The translations under genes and the position numbers were made by a program. Below, in pieces: positions 1-10,839 of a stretch of 64,000 bases of DNA (position 1 is the first letter of the stretch; every line of letters starts with the position of its first letter). The stretch is from Pieris napi (taxonomy: Eukaryota; Arthropoda; Insecta; Lepidoptera; Pieridae), in contig NC_062238.1 of the NCBI RefSeq assembly GCF_905475465.1, forward strand, positions 8,350,501 through 8,414,500. Reading direction: 5' to 3'. The notes beneath the pieces were generated by a model. It was not told where the DNA came from, did no database searches, and saw only the letters and a program-made list of their open reading frames with translations.

Positions 1-103
1 CTCTAAATGTGTCAATACTACTATTAAGGTACTGATTATATAGGTATATATACAATGTAGATATCGCTACAAATGCATAGTTTATGCTCAAACTGGCAGA
101 CCA

Positions 104-255
104 GCCTTGCGATTCTGTAACTCACAGTAAATTACAAGCTCCCTCCTTATCAGAATGCCAAATCATAAAATGACTGCTTCACGACTGATTTGAGTGCGAC
201 CGCCGCTTGCAAACCACTGTGTGAGTTCGAAATGTGAGTTACAGAATCGCAAGGC
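104..255. mobile_element. Hairpin MITE, family P, copy 1 (left arm deleted)
   Basis: The ends are inverted (GCCTTGCGATTCTGTAACTC at the left, its complement at the right). The right arm, from the AGAATGCCAAATCATAAAATG region to the end, matches the complete copies at 7278 and 46005. Most of the left arm is missing, so the terminal 20 bases run straight into the central spacer. No coding capacity. The superfamily is not determined. Confidence 0.8.
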
Positions 256-1178
256 AGTCTTTAGTGTGTTTTAGAAAAGATTTATAGATCTGTTCATTTC
301 CACAGACTAACATATTATTACTACTAACATTTAGACATAAGTAAATATTAAAAACACTACTAACAACATTTGGTATATAAATTATATATCCAAAAGAGTT
401 TAATCTATATAGTAAAATTACTAATTCAGATAAACTTCTGCTTCTATGAATATTTGTGAAAAATTAATAAGTTCTCGGCTTCAACCCAATTCGTATTAAT
501 CTGTAATTATAACGTTGTTATAATCCATCTTTTATTCGTAAATGAAACGTCACTATAATGTAATCCAATTCTAACGCCCAGCCCTTTCTCACCAAAATTG
601 GAGCTGCACCGTTTCTTAGTTAAATATCTTATTCAAGAAGGCTTCCTTCGCATAAATCATTTGAGGACCATCGAATTCCTGATGGCTCTAACGTCGGCAT
701 CTCGAATTAATGCAATTCGATTGCTTTTTGAAATTCATGAGTCGCCCCACTCGAGAACATCTTAATATTACTATGATCGTGTTTTAATCGATATTAAACC
801 GATTCCAGACTCGATTCCCAGTAGTGGACCGTTATAGAATCGATTATTGAGTCGAGTATTGTTGAGCGCAGTCAAGGATTATGGAACAAAAACATAGGAA
901 ATGTCAAGCTTTAAAAGCTTAGTAGCTAGCGGCCCAGTTTTTTAAGCTCCGTGAAGCTTATATAAATAAACGAAGGAAAACTAAACGTGCTTGTAAACTT
1001 TCATTTGAATTATTTAACATTTTCCAACATTACAACTTTTAATGGCAGGATTTTTAATTAGAAAATAAGATATCTCCCAAACATAATATTTTAAAACATG
1101 AAGTTTGTAAAGATGAATTCGTATCTCACAGAAGCCAAAATAAGTTGATTTGTTTTTATCTTGTATCATCTTGTGTCA
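256..1178. other. Unassigned AT-rich sequence
   Basis: No reading frame, RNA gene or repeat was recognised here. Confidence 0.5.
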
Positions 1179-1511
1179 ATTCAAAATCATTATTCATATA
1201 AGTAACACAATGTACACTTATGAACGTCAAAAACAGAAATGTATATGAAATTCTTCTAATTTCACATTTACTGCCAGTTCTCAAATCAAGGGCGTAGAAC
1301 GGAAGAGAAGAACTGGCCATTAACTCTTCTCCACTCTTTTTAATCGCAAAGTTTTTGTTTTACACAACGTTTATGAGGAGTTGCAACCATTACACCAAGT
1401 TCCACATGACATATTAAGTAATTAATAATAATAAAATAAATTAAAAACAAAGATTTGTCCTCTATCAGCAGGAGGCATGGTGAAATAGGAGCACGCACTT
1501 ACATTCTCGTG
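1179..1511 (-). mobile_element. LINE-tail-like repeat, family A, copy 1 (longest copy)
   Basis: Shares the blocks ACACAATGTACACTTATGAA, AACTGCCAGTT-like and ACGGAAGAGAAGAACTGG with copies at 8116, 20318, 24081, 30952, 37351 and 52165. Read on the minus strand it ends in AATAAATGATTTT followed by short TTGAATT- or TTGACTT-type repeats. That suggests the 3' end of a retroelement with a tandem-repeat tail, so the sense strand is minus here. No protein-coding part is visible. Confidence 0.65.
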
Positions 1512-1890
1512 TTTCAGGTTAAACGCATTTTCACCTTGTATAATTATTATTTATATGTATTTTATTATATTACTGTTATACCAATATGTGTACAAAGGAA
1601 CATGTTACACTTTCAAACTAATATAATATTAATAGGTTCATCCAAGATTCGTGTTATTGTTAATATCGCAGTTCAGAGGCCCGTAAACTGTCAGAATAAT
1701 TAATCTCACTAATAAATTAATGACTTCAATCAACCTTTGACCTTCGCTAAATTCCTATTTTAAACGGCTCTGACGCAAAAGGTAATTTTGGGGATTTTCT
1801 TAAACTTTGCTAACGTAGAATTTAATTATTGTTAGGATAAAATTAAAATTAACAATATTTTAGGAATCTTTGGAAACGAAAATTTAAAGA
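1512..1890. other. Unassigned AT-rich sequence
   Basis: Nothing recognised between the family A repeat and the composite MITE. Confidence 0.5.
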
Positions 1891-1892
1891 TG

Positions 1893-2121
1893 ATTATTTT
1901 TCCGACCCAAATATCGGCCAATAGAATTGCACCATTCGACGTCACGTGGTACAACCTACATGGTATTATACTGATAATTTTTTGTGAAAATTTTCTCTGG
2001 TCGTTGCTTCAAGAAAAGTATTAAGTAGTTGTTTTATTCATTATGAAATTCTTATTTGTTAACTGTACATTTCGTCTCATGGTGCAATTCTATTGGCCGA
2101 CATTTGGGTCGGAAAAATAAT
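1893..2121. mobile_element. MITE with 43-bp inverted ends (family M, copy 1)
   Basis: The terminal inverted repeats of 43 bp (1893-1935 and 2079-2121) differ at one position. They begin ATTATTTTTCCGACCCAAAT. The interior has no open frame and contains GACGTCACGTGG, which joins a CRE-like half and an E-box. A copy of the same length is at 57350-57578 and appears identical base for base. Flanking target duplications are not clear because the element abuts a second palindromic repeat on its right. Confidence 0.85.
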
Positions 2122-2128
2122 CCCCCGA

Positions 2129-2286
2129 ATACCACACGAGCTTCAAAATTATCGGGCATTTCCCTCAAGGTTCCCTGCAAACAAATATAGTCGTCATGAC
2201 GACTTATAGTCGTCATGACGACTATATTAATTGTTTGCAACGAACCTATCGGGAAATACCCGATAATTTTGAAGCTCTGGTGGTAT
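2129..2286. mobile_element. Palindromic MITE beside family M (copy 1)
   Basis: Left arm ATACCACACGAGCTTCAAAA and right arm TTTTGAAGCTCTGGTGGTAT are inverted over roughly 50 bases each. The centre is a 43-bp near-perfect palindrome at 2185-2227 containing TAGTCGTCATGACGACT twice. A shortened version with only the left arm and the last bases of the right arm follows the second family M copy at 57585-57661, so the two repeats may move as one unit. Confidence 0.7.
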
Positions 2287-4090
2287 TATAAGTGAATATC
2301 TGCTTCTTCTGTATTATGCATATACTTAATTAAGAGTCTCTTTAAAACAGTATTATTTAGAAGTATAATCTTTAAATATTTTAAATAAATAGTAAAAACT
2401 TAATAACACAAACTTCTCATGAAAATTTTGAAACTAAATTTCATTAAAAATCCTGTGGTATATGAGCTTTTCTTATTTTTCACATAACAATACATGTTTA
2501 ATGGAGGTGTTAGACCCGACATGATGATCATAGACCTAAATTAAACCAAAATCACTATATTAGGGTGATCTTTTCTTCTGGAAGGGAAAGCATTAAACAC
2601 GTTTGTTTCTATACAATACAGGCGTAAATCTTTTCTGTTTTAACCATCGATTTTTATCACGGGTACCAAGCAGCAATAGCAATAAAATAACTATTACATT
2701 TAGCAAGTTTTAAATTTTATATTAAGAATATTTTTTTAAAGTTAAAAACCCCAAATAAAACCTCTTTTGAACGTTCTTAAATCGAAATATTTTAAATAAA
2801 GAAAATTGAATCCGATTGTTTACCCTGAGGTGAAACACTTTTAACGTAGCAAACTGAATTCTAAAGGGTAATTATGTTAAAAAAATTCCCGAAACGTTCC
2901 ATTTCGATAAAAGCCTTTTCAGATACCGTATATGGACTCTAAGACACCCGATTCCCTCACGAAATTAGCAATTTGGCAGGTAAATAGAGGCCGTTTCGTT
3001 ATATGTATAAGGAAACGTGCGGAGTTTTAAAAAGTTTAAACTTTTCTCTCGTTTCTTAGAGGAAAATAAATCTTTGCAGCAGCTGTACTAAAGTAAAAAA
3101 TATGTCTTTTCAACATCTGAAGTCCGTATTATAATTGTTTAGAACGCATATAAGTGCTGCAGAATTTTATTAGATTCCTTTTGTGCGAAGTTTTACAAAA
3201 CATACGCATGAAGCCGCTGTTCCAATCTGTCAACTAAAACTTATAATGTTGTATCAAAAAATTACTTAAGGCAACTTTAATTTTTTAATTAATTCTGCAG
3301 CCTAAGACAACCTTAAGAAAGGGATTAACTCCAGTATTTTTTAGATATCAAAGATCTATTACAGTCATACTCATTTTCTATGTGCATTAATTTAGGTACC
3401 TTTTAGCATTTAGCCTATTAAGGTTAAGTTAGATTTCTACAGCGAATAAACAATATATTCTAATTGAGCTTTACCTTCAACCAAAGTATATTATTTTATT
3501 TTATTGATTTATTTGCTCAAGAGTATTCCTATAGCTACTCACTAAACAATATCCAAACCCAAAAACGGAATACACAATACAAAAAAAATTACAAAGTATA
3601 TATGTATTTATAATAAATTCTAAATTCTAAGATTCATTGATCATTATAATATATATTTAATATAAAGGAAGAATAACAAAGCCATTATTAATAAATGATA
3701 CCAGAGTTTTTTTAAATTAATTTTTAAACATTTTTTAGTTACCTTAAATATATCTATTTGCTGGTAATTTGTGTTATAATCTGAAGGTATACGATATATT
3801 TATATAGTTTTTAATAACTACGCTGCACCATCATTATCTACAGTAGCTACGACGTAGCTGCGTAGATGTGAAATACGTCGGCCTCTAAGTACTAATGAAA
3901 TTGAAAGGTCTACGGAAACATAACTTATAAACTTTACTTTATATCAATCAAATCAATATTTGCTTAACACATAGTATTGACTTATCACTTACTGGTGAAA
4001 ACCAGTTCTGAAGCAGCTTTAATTTTTTAGCAGGAACTATTTTTTACCATATACTAGCAATTCTAATGTAAGTATAAAATATATATGTTA
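2287..4090. other. Unassigned AT-rich sequence
   Basis: No gene seen. An imperfect hairpin around GTAGCTACGACGTAGCTGCG lies at about 3843-3863. The rest is simple AT-rich DNA. Confidence 0.5.
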
Positions 4091-4596
4091 TACTAGCTGG
4101 TACCCGCGACTTCGTCTGCGCAGGATTAGTATTTCGAATAGCTTATATATATTGCCGTATAGTGTATTAGTTAAACTCTAGTTAAAAATCAAAATGTGTT
4201 TTTTAGATAGTAGTCATAAGTAAATTAATTTTAGGCACTCGAAACTACTCTGTGTAAAACTTGTTAACAACAATAAAGGCTTTTTAATTTAATTTTATTT
4301 ATTTATTTATTATATTGGCGTGGCGTAGAAAAGTTACCAAAGATATTGACTATTTAAGATAAACATTTCCATCATACATTACATATGTGTAGATTTGGAT
4401 GGTAGATTTTTTTCCTACATACTTGATATTTTGGTCAATTCAAACAATATCTTTATTAATTATAGCATATGTGTTATTCTGATGTATTAGCTATATTATT
4501 GTAAAGTTTCATTAAAATTCATTCAGTAGTTTTTACATGAAAGTGTAACAAATATCCATCCATCACAAATCTTCCCGTTTATAATATGAGTAGGAT
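4091..4596 (+). mobile_element. Old LINE tail (RTE-like 'ACTAGCTG' class)
   Basis: Starts TACTAGCTGGTACCCGCGAC and ends near AATATGAGTAGGATT, with a CATTCAGTAGTTTTTACATG segment before the end. This is the layout of the lepidopteran LINE 3' regions that begin ACTAGCTGACC and end in an ATTAGTAGGAT-like tail. It is much more diverged than the copies at 22282 and 50112. No reverse transcriptase remains. Assignment to the RTE clade is from memory of such tails and is tentative. Confidence 0.5.
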
Positions 4597-4669
4597 TAAT
4601 AAAGTCCAAGTGAGTTCTGAAACTGCTAATAAACTTGCCTTAAAAATAAAACGATGGGTCAACTAAACC

Positions 4670-4830
4670 CGATAATCGTAAACATAAAAGTTTTATTACG
4701 TTGATGAGGGTGTATGGAGTTTTTGCGCGGTCCATAATGGCCGGAAATGACGTCAGAGCGGTCGCGGGGCATGCTTTTAATGAAAACCGAGCACTCACGT
4801 ATGGCTACTGAGAGCGAGTGCTAAGAGTCC
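4670..4830. promoter_or_regulatory. GC-rich patch with a CRE palindrome
   Basis: A local rise in GC in AT-rich surroundings. It contains CCGGAAATGACGTCAG (about 4741-4756), which combines an ETS-like core (CCGGAA) with a full ATF/CREB site (TGACGTCA), followed by GGTCGCGGGGCATGC. No TATA box or exon can be tied to it, so the regulatory role is only a suggestion. Confidence 0.2.
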
Positions 4831-5240
4831 TTGCCAATTAATTATACTTTTAATTTAATTAAAAATCTTATTTTTTTGCTGATAATACTGCAAATGACCT
4901 AATTCATTCTCCTTACACATATTTTGTCGGTGTTGTATCCTGGTTAAAAACTGTGAAGTAAAAATAGTAGAACCGTATTTCTATTTTCTACGGTATACAA
5001 ACAACGCTTAAGTATTATTTATAGCTACGATCATAAACTTAATTAAAAACATATAACACGATGCCGAAATGATGCAAATAGGAAAGCTCCTATTAATTTA
5101 TTCTTAATGAACCTTCAATCTATCCCTCAGGGAATATAAAGAAATATAACTTATTATATCGATTGCCTTGAAACCATGTCTTAAACATAATCAAACGTAA
5201 ACAAAATCAGCACTTACGCATTTTTGTGTTATTGTAAATA
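4831..5240. other. Unassigned AT-rich sequence
   Basis: Nothing recognised. Confidence 0.5.
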
Positions 5241-5454
5241 AGTGTATCTGTTTCATGATCATTTGTGAATATAATAGGCAAGTAGGTGATCAGCCTCCTT
5301 AGACTTCTTCGGTCTAAAGCAAGCCGGTTTCCTCAACATGTTTCCCTTTACCATTCGAGCGAATCTTTAACCTCCATTGGTGCGCAGCCGGGCATCGAAC
5401 TTACGACCTGAGGGATGAGAGTCGCACGCTGCAGCCACTTAGGCCAACACTGCT
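5241..5454 (-). mobile_element. tRNA-headed SINE, family C, copy 1
   Basis: On the minus strand it starts AGCAGTGTTGGCCTAAGTGG and carries a pol III B-box-like CGATGCCCGGCTG region, the body with CATTCGAGCGAA-type and GAAACCGGCTTGC-type blocks, and the tail near GATCATGAAACAGATACA. The tRNA-like head, no coding capacity and a length near 280 bp when complete make it a SINE. It resembles the Metulj-type SINEs of butterflies as remembered; the name is not verified. This copy is diverged and lacks the 3' end. Confidence 0.8.
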
Positions 5455-7277
5455 ATAATGTATATACTGATATATTATATCTATATATTGTTGCAATGTA
5501 GCCGTACCTATTATTAACTAAACACAATCTATACAAGAAACGCTAAGAGGTGAATATAAAATGCTCGCCTAACTCGTGGTCGTACGATCTTTAAATGCTA
5601 GGAAATGGGATGTTAAGATAAAAGCGATTGTAACTCCATGCACGTATCACATCACAGATTGTTTTCTTTACTATTTCTTTACCTTTCTTTCTCATAATGT
5701 AACAAACTTTGTTCTGTAGCGTTTGCAGTGAATACAAAAACGAAATAAAATTTTCACGTAGGTGTTTTAGTTATTTCTGCTTTTTTAGAAACATTAATTG
5801 AAGAAAAATTCAGTGGCGTTGCATCTCCTTTGTTAGAATTGGTTTTATATATGGCATTTGTTTTTATTATGCATTTTTATACAGGCAAGATCACATCTGA
5901 GCCTGACACGTGGATCTTTTAGACATACTGATGATGGCTCTTCACCGCAATAGTCAATGCGACGACAGATATGAGTGGAACCGGATACAGGATATGTCCA
6001 ATGGTGGAAAAACCAAAACCTGACCATGCAAGCATATGTATAGTTCTTAAATGTTTCATTGTATTTTACCTACGTCAAAAAAATTTTTTTAGGATATACA
6101 TGAAACTTCATAGTTCATATTAAGTTTTGGAAATAAAAGCTATTGTTATTAAAAGTAAATGCGCTTTTAGAAATGTATATTAGTTTATAACAAAGGTTCA
6201 AATACTCAACTATATGATTGAAAATAGCTTAAATTTTAAACCCCTTTACTGTAGCTTAGTTTAATAAGAATATTGTTTTGTTGTAAGATCACGATTATCT
6301 AATAAATGGTACAAAATTTAATTAACGAACATGAGTCGTGTTGTAAAATAAGACGACTTTTTCAGTAAACGTAAAATCATACTTATATTTCAACTGCGAA
6401 TTAATGTGTTTCACAATTATATCGTAATAAATATTTTAAATAAATTTAGAACAAAATCAAATCTCATTCCGAGTAACAACATGTTTATAAAAGACAGCTG
6501 TCGCAAAACAATGGTAAAACAAGCTCGAAATACGACTATTATAAATCTGGAAACACTAAAATCGTCAAACATCACCTAGTCATCAACACACAAAGGGACT
6601 GACATCAAAAAGCTTTTGAGGCATTTTCATCCGGTTTTCACACACACTGCTTTGAAATAAAGCTGGGTTTAGCGTGGCAAGTAAATCCTGCTTAAATGTA
6701 CATTTTGTGAAATAAGTTGTCATAATAACACATGGCATGAAGTGCTTTATGTAGAGAGCTCGTAAAATGAGGTGCTAAGGGGGAAAGTTTTGTGCCGGCC
6801 AGTACAGTTAATATTTTATCTAAATGTTTTCGTTGTTGAACTATTATAAGTGCAAGAAAATTATTCCGACTGAGTAATTTGCTCTTATTTCTCTATGTTA
6901 ACACGCATATGCACGGGGTGTTTTGTTATACATCTATCTAATTTGTTTTTATAAATATTACATCAAAGATAAATAAGATGTTATATAATGCAGTCTTATA
7001 CGTAACAGCTCTTTATATTACTAAAGGTTAAATCTTGTCAAAAACTGTAATTAAAGAATTTTAACAAGATGTGTTTAATACTTACAATTAAAATTTGACA
7101 ATATATATATAATATAAAAATAAACAAATAATTAGGTAGTATGGTGTGCATAATGCATAAAACGTAGCGTATTTTTCACGAACATTAACTCGTGTGTTCA
7201 CACAATGACACCGTGTCGACTCCAATTTGCCTCCAACTAAAAAGCCATTTATTTATATATGAATAAGATAAACGGGC
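5455..7277. other. Unassigned AT-rich sequence
   Basis: No gene or recognised repeat. The frame around 5845-6027 is not supported by any motif. Confidence 0.5.
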
Positions 7278-7524
7278 CTGCCCTGCGATTCTGTAACTCA
7301 CTTCACGAACTCACACAGCGGTTTTCGCATCGGCGGTCGCTCTCAAATCAGTCGTGAAGCAGTCATTTTATGATTTGGCATTCTGATAAACAATAAAGTA
7401 CAAGATCCCACCTTTTCAGAATGCCAAATCATAAAATGACTGCTTCACGACTGATTTGAGAGCGACCGCCGATGCGAAAACCGCTGTGTGAGTTCGTGAA
7501 GTGAGTTACAGAATCGCAGGGCAG
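7278..7524. mobile_element. Hairpin MITE, family P, copy 2 (complete)
   Basis: A near-perfect palindrome. The left arm CTGCCCTGCGATTCTGTAAC runs to GGCATTCTGA (7387), and the right arm is its complement from TCAGAATGCC (7417) to 7524, with a short spacer of about 29 bases. The single strand would fold into a hairpin of about 108 bp. No open frame. No target duplication longer than two bases is evident. Confidence 0.9.
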
Positions 7525-7603
7525 ATGTGTCACAAAGAGAAAAAAACTGCTTTAAGTATTGTTTGATTCAATCCTACACTCACTGCGGAAATTATCACTG
7601 CTA

Positions 7604-7976
7604 TTTTGACGTGATAACGTCTTTAAAATCGTTTTAGTCGGGTGACATGTTCAGAAACTTGTGTCACACCAAAACCTCACGAGCGCGATCGCAGGTATAA
7701 CGAGAGAGAGACGGACCGATCTCCCGTCTCATCTCGAGCGCTGCCAGTCATTCCGTGAATGTATGAAGAAAAATGTATATCATAGTCGAATAAGTAAACT
7801 TGTCATTTTACACCCGAAATTTATCATCAAAAGTGTGAATAAAACGATAGATGTAATTTAAAATTTGAAAAAATTGTTATCTTCATTAATTCCTTACTTC
7901 CCAAAAACTTATATCACCAATAAGACGTTATCACTTAAACATCTCGATCGTAAACCTACTTTACAAACAACCAATA
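7604..7976 (+). mobile_element. Helitron-like element, family H, copy 1
   Basis: Begins in a T-run with TTTTGACGTGATAACGTCTT. The complementary AAGACGTTATCAC lies about 45 bases before the 3' end, and a small stem GTAAA-CCTAC-TTTAC sits just before the terminal CAACCAAT. Subterminal inverted repeats, a 3' stem and insertion in T-runs are the layout of Helentron-associated (DINE-1 or lep1-like) elements. The copy at 60101 is nearly identical, and another is at 23207. A 66-codon frame inside opens with GTG, not ATG, and is not taken as a gene. Confidence 0.7.
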
Positions 7977-8115
7977 TTTTTTTATTATTAACTTGCGACT
8001 TGCCTTGCTTCCTTTGAGTATTTTGGGGATTATTCAGGGATAAATCAGCATTTTAATTGTGAAATAATTTGTGGAATGCGTCTAGTAATGTTTGAGGTAT
8101 TCCGTTACAAACATA

Positions 8116-8264
8116 GTCAAAGTCAAAAATCATTTATTCATATATAGGTAACATGTACACTTATGAACGTCAAAAAAGTAATATACATTAAATGACAAAT
8201 TTTACATTAACTGCCAGTTTTCAAATAAAGGGCGTAGAACGGAAGAGAAGAACTGGCAATAAAC
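8116..8264 (-). mobile_element. LINE-tail-like repeat, family A, copy 2
   Basis: Matches family A from the AAGTCAAAAATCATTTATTC tail to GAAGAGAAGAACTGGCAATA. It is truncated at its 5' side on the minus strand. Confidence 0.65.
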
Positions 8265-9255
8265 AATAAACAAATAATAACATAATACTTGTATATGAAT
8301 TGGACTACCAGATTACAAATTATGTGACTTATTTTAGTAATTAGCACACGACTGTACAATATATTCATTAAACGATTTGTTAGTTAGCAAATATTTTAGA
8401 TTATTATTAGGTAAAGAAAACATAATCTCTTCAAAGTGAAAAGGAAGACTGAAATAATTACACCACCAACGATACAATAACAGAAAGCTCTCTTAATTAC
8501 CAGAACTACCTTTCCTTATACTGACTAAGGTAGTACCTCGAGTGTTTGATCTATTTTACAGAACGAGCCATGGATTCGAAAAACATTAACTATTGCTCTT
8601 TTACTTTAAAAATAAAAATTCCAAAGCTTTATAAGCTTAAATTTTTGTTATTCTAAAATTCTATATAAAACCACTTGCGAAATATGCAGAAAAGCATTCG
8701 TGGATCACAATAATATTGTAAAAGATCAAACGACATGACATCTAAAATTTCAAGGTATTCCCAAGATCAGATTTCCTAAAGAATATTACAATGAAAATTC
8801 CTAAGCTTTTCATTTTATATCCTCATATATGGAACCTCGTGTACAAACGCCTTTTATTAAACAGAGAGTTTTCGTATATTTGAACTGAACGGAGAATATA
8901 TTTTTGTAATATAACGTGTTATTTATAGAATGGATTTAAGTTTTCTGTGTTTTTTGGGTAAATATCGTTGTATATTTGATATCTTTCCCAAATTTTTGCA
9001 ATAACATATCTCTGGCTTTTACACAACATAATAGTTTGTAAGATATTATTATTAAGAACTAACAGGTAGTTAGCAATGGTTATTAGGTAATTGATGTCTG
9101 CTTGATAAAAAGTGTCCAATCTGTTTTTATTTTTGTGTGTTGCCGTGTTTTATTTATATTTTTTGGAAAAGTATTTTATATAAATATCAACTAACAAGTT
9201 TTCCTATGAAGTTTAAAGAAAAATTTAAGAAAAGGAAACTTAAATATTTCAGACC
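8265..9255. other. Unassigned AT-rich sequence
   Basis: No gene or repeat recognised. Confidence 0.5.
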
Positions 9256-9470
9256 AAAATGCCACGTGTTTTTAGTATCGAAGAAATAAATAAAATTTAT
9301 TATTTGTATTAATTTTCGACACTAATATTTTAATGACAATTAAATTCATTTAATTCTTAACATATCTTCCTTACTCCCTCCCTCTAAGTCTCGGAAATCT
9401 AAAAATTAGTTTGACAAAGAAGTTTCACTTCTGACATGTGTACTTTGTACGCACGCACTTACTAAGTACA
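9256..9470 (+). mobile_element. Repeat family G, copy 3 (3' half)
   Basis: Shares with 59614-60099 and 56696-56910 the blocks CCACGTGTTTTTAGTATCGA, CTCCCTCCCTCTAAGTCTCG and the 3' end AAAGAAGTTTCACTTCTGAC followed by TACTTTGTACGCACGCAC. The 5' half is missing. It is followed by short imperfect repeats of ACTAAGTACA (9469-9520). Confidence 0.7.
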
Positions 9471-10037
9471 GTACTATTACGCTATTACTAAGTACACGCA
9501 AGTACTAAGTACAGTTTTAAGAAAAAAATACCTTTACCTACACAAAATGCATTTATTGACTCATCTACTCAAAACGTCATACAAATGATTTGATTAATAA
9601 AATTTGCATATTCCAATTGTAAAATAAATACATTCACTTTGTACGTTCGGTAGCAGTAATGTTTTCTTATAATTATTTCTCGTGTCATAAAAAATCTACT
9701 AATAATTTTAAAAACTTTCACTGAAGGATTCACTTAAATATCACAATCTTACTTAAAAATTCGCATGAAACTCAAGAACATCCTAAACCCATCTGGTGCT
9801 TCTTACAAGTTATCTTGTCCGGTAAATAAACTAAGCTAAGTGCACTCTTGATGTATAGAGCCATTTGCACGCCACCGGCCGACAGATACTTGTTTAGCAA
9901 ATATGTATTATTCAATAGTGAAAAGTAGGTTTAAGTATTAATTTACGCCGCCACAGGCTCCAAGCTTTTTAAATCTACGTATATATTAGTTTATTTTTAT
10001 CAATTTTAACTATAATTATTACGATGTAGGTTAAGAG
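9471..10037. other. Unassigned sequence with short ACTAAGTACA repeats at its start
   Basis: ACTAAGTAC recurs at about 9470-9515, probably a short duplication at the end of the family G copy. Nothing else is recognised. Confidence 0.45.
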
Positions 10038-10262
10038 AGCAGTGTTGGCTTAGTAGCTTCAGCATGCGACTCTCATCTTGAGGCCGTAGGTTCCATCCCT
10101 GGCTGTGCACCTTTGGATGACCATCACTTTTCGCGTGGTGAAGAAAAACAATGTGAGGAAAGCGGCTTGTCTTAGACGTAAAAAGTCGAAGGCGTGTGTC
10201 AGGTACAGGAAGCTGATCACCAACTTGCCTATTAGATTGACAAATGATCATGATACGGTTAA
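10038..10262 (+). mobile_element. tRNA-headed SINE, family C, copy 2
   Basis: Starts AGCAGTGTTGGCTTAGTAGC, has a diverged B box (GGTTCCATCCC), the body blocks GAGGAAAGCGGCTTGTCTTA and GGCGTGTGTCAGGTACAGGA, and stops near GATCATGATACGG. The last 40 bases of the family are absent. Confidence 0.85.
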
Positions 10263-10699
10263 GCATATTGTAAACATTATTAACAAAAAACGTTATTAAG
10301 ATAATTTAATTAAGGTCAGAACGTGACGATGCTTGAACTCGTGAAACAACTGGATCGTTTTATAATAAATTAAAATCATGTAGGATTACTGTATTTAATT
10401 TTGTAAGTCTCTTTGAAGAAGGACCTTTAATGAGTAAAATAGTAAACAATGGCATTGTGAGATCCAAGTTGATTAATTTCGTTTTATTCTCAGTCCCTAC
10501 TTAAGGGACCTTCTGTTTTAAGTTTTTACGCAATTAGCTAACCGAATAACATCTTATACTGACCACATCAATATTAAAAAACTTTCATGTTTTAAATATA
10601 GTTGGTGCATCTAAAAAACCATTCCGAAATTGAATAATATTTTAGTTTTCCCTGGTCAGTAAGTTAAAGGTTAAGGTAAGTTTGAAGCATCTGGGTCTG
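10263..10699. other. Unassigned AT-rich sequence
   Basis: Nothing recognised up to the foldback element. Confidence 0.5.
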
Positions 10700-10839
10700 C
10701 TAGAAGTGAGCTCCATCAAGCTGGAACCCGCTTTAGAAAAAACTTGATTTTTCTAAATTTACTTTTATCTACAAACGATGCTAGTGAATGTAGTAAACTT
10801 TATTTTTTTGTAGTATCATTAATTGCGCCGAAAAAATAA

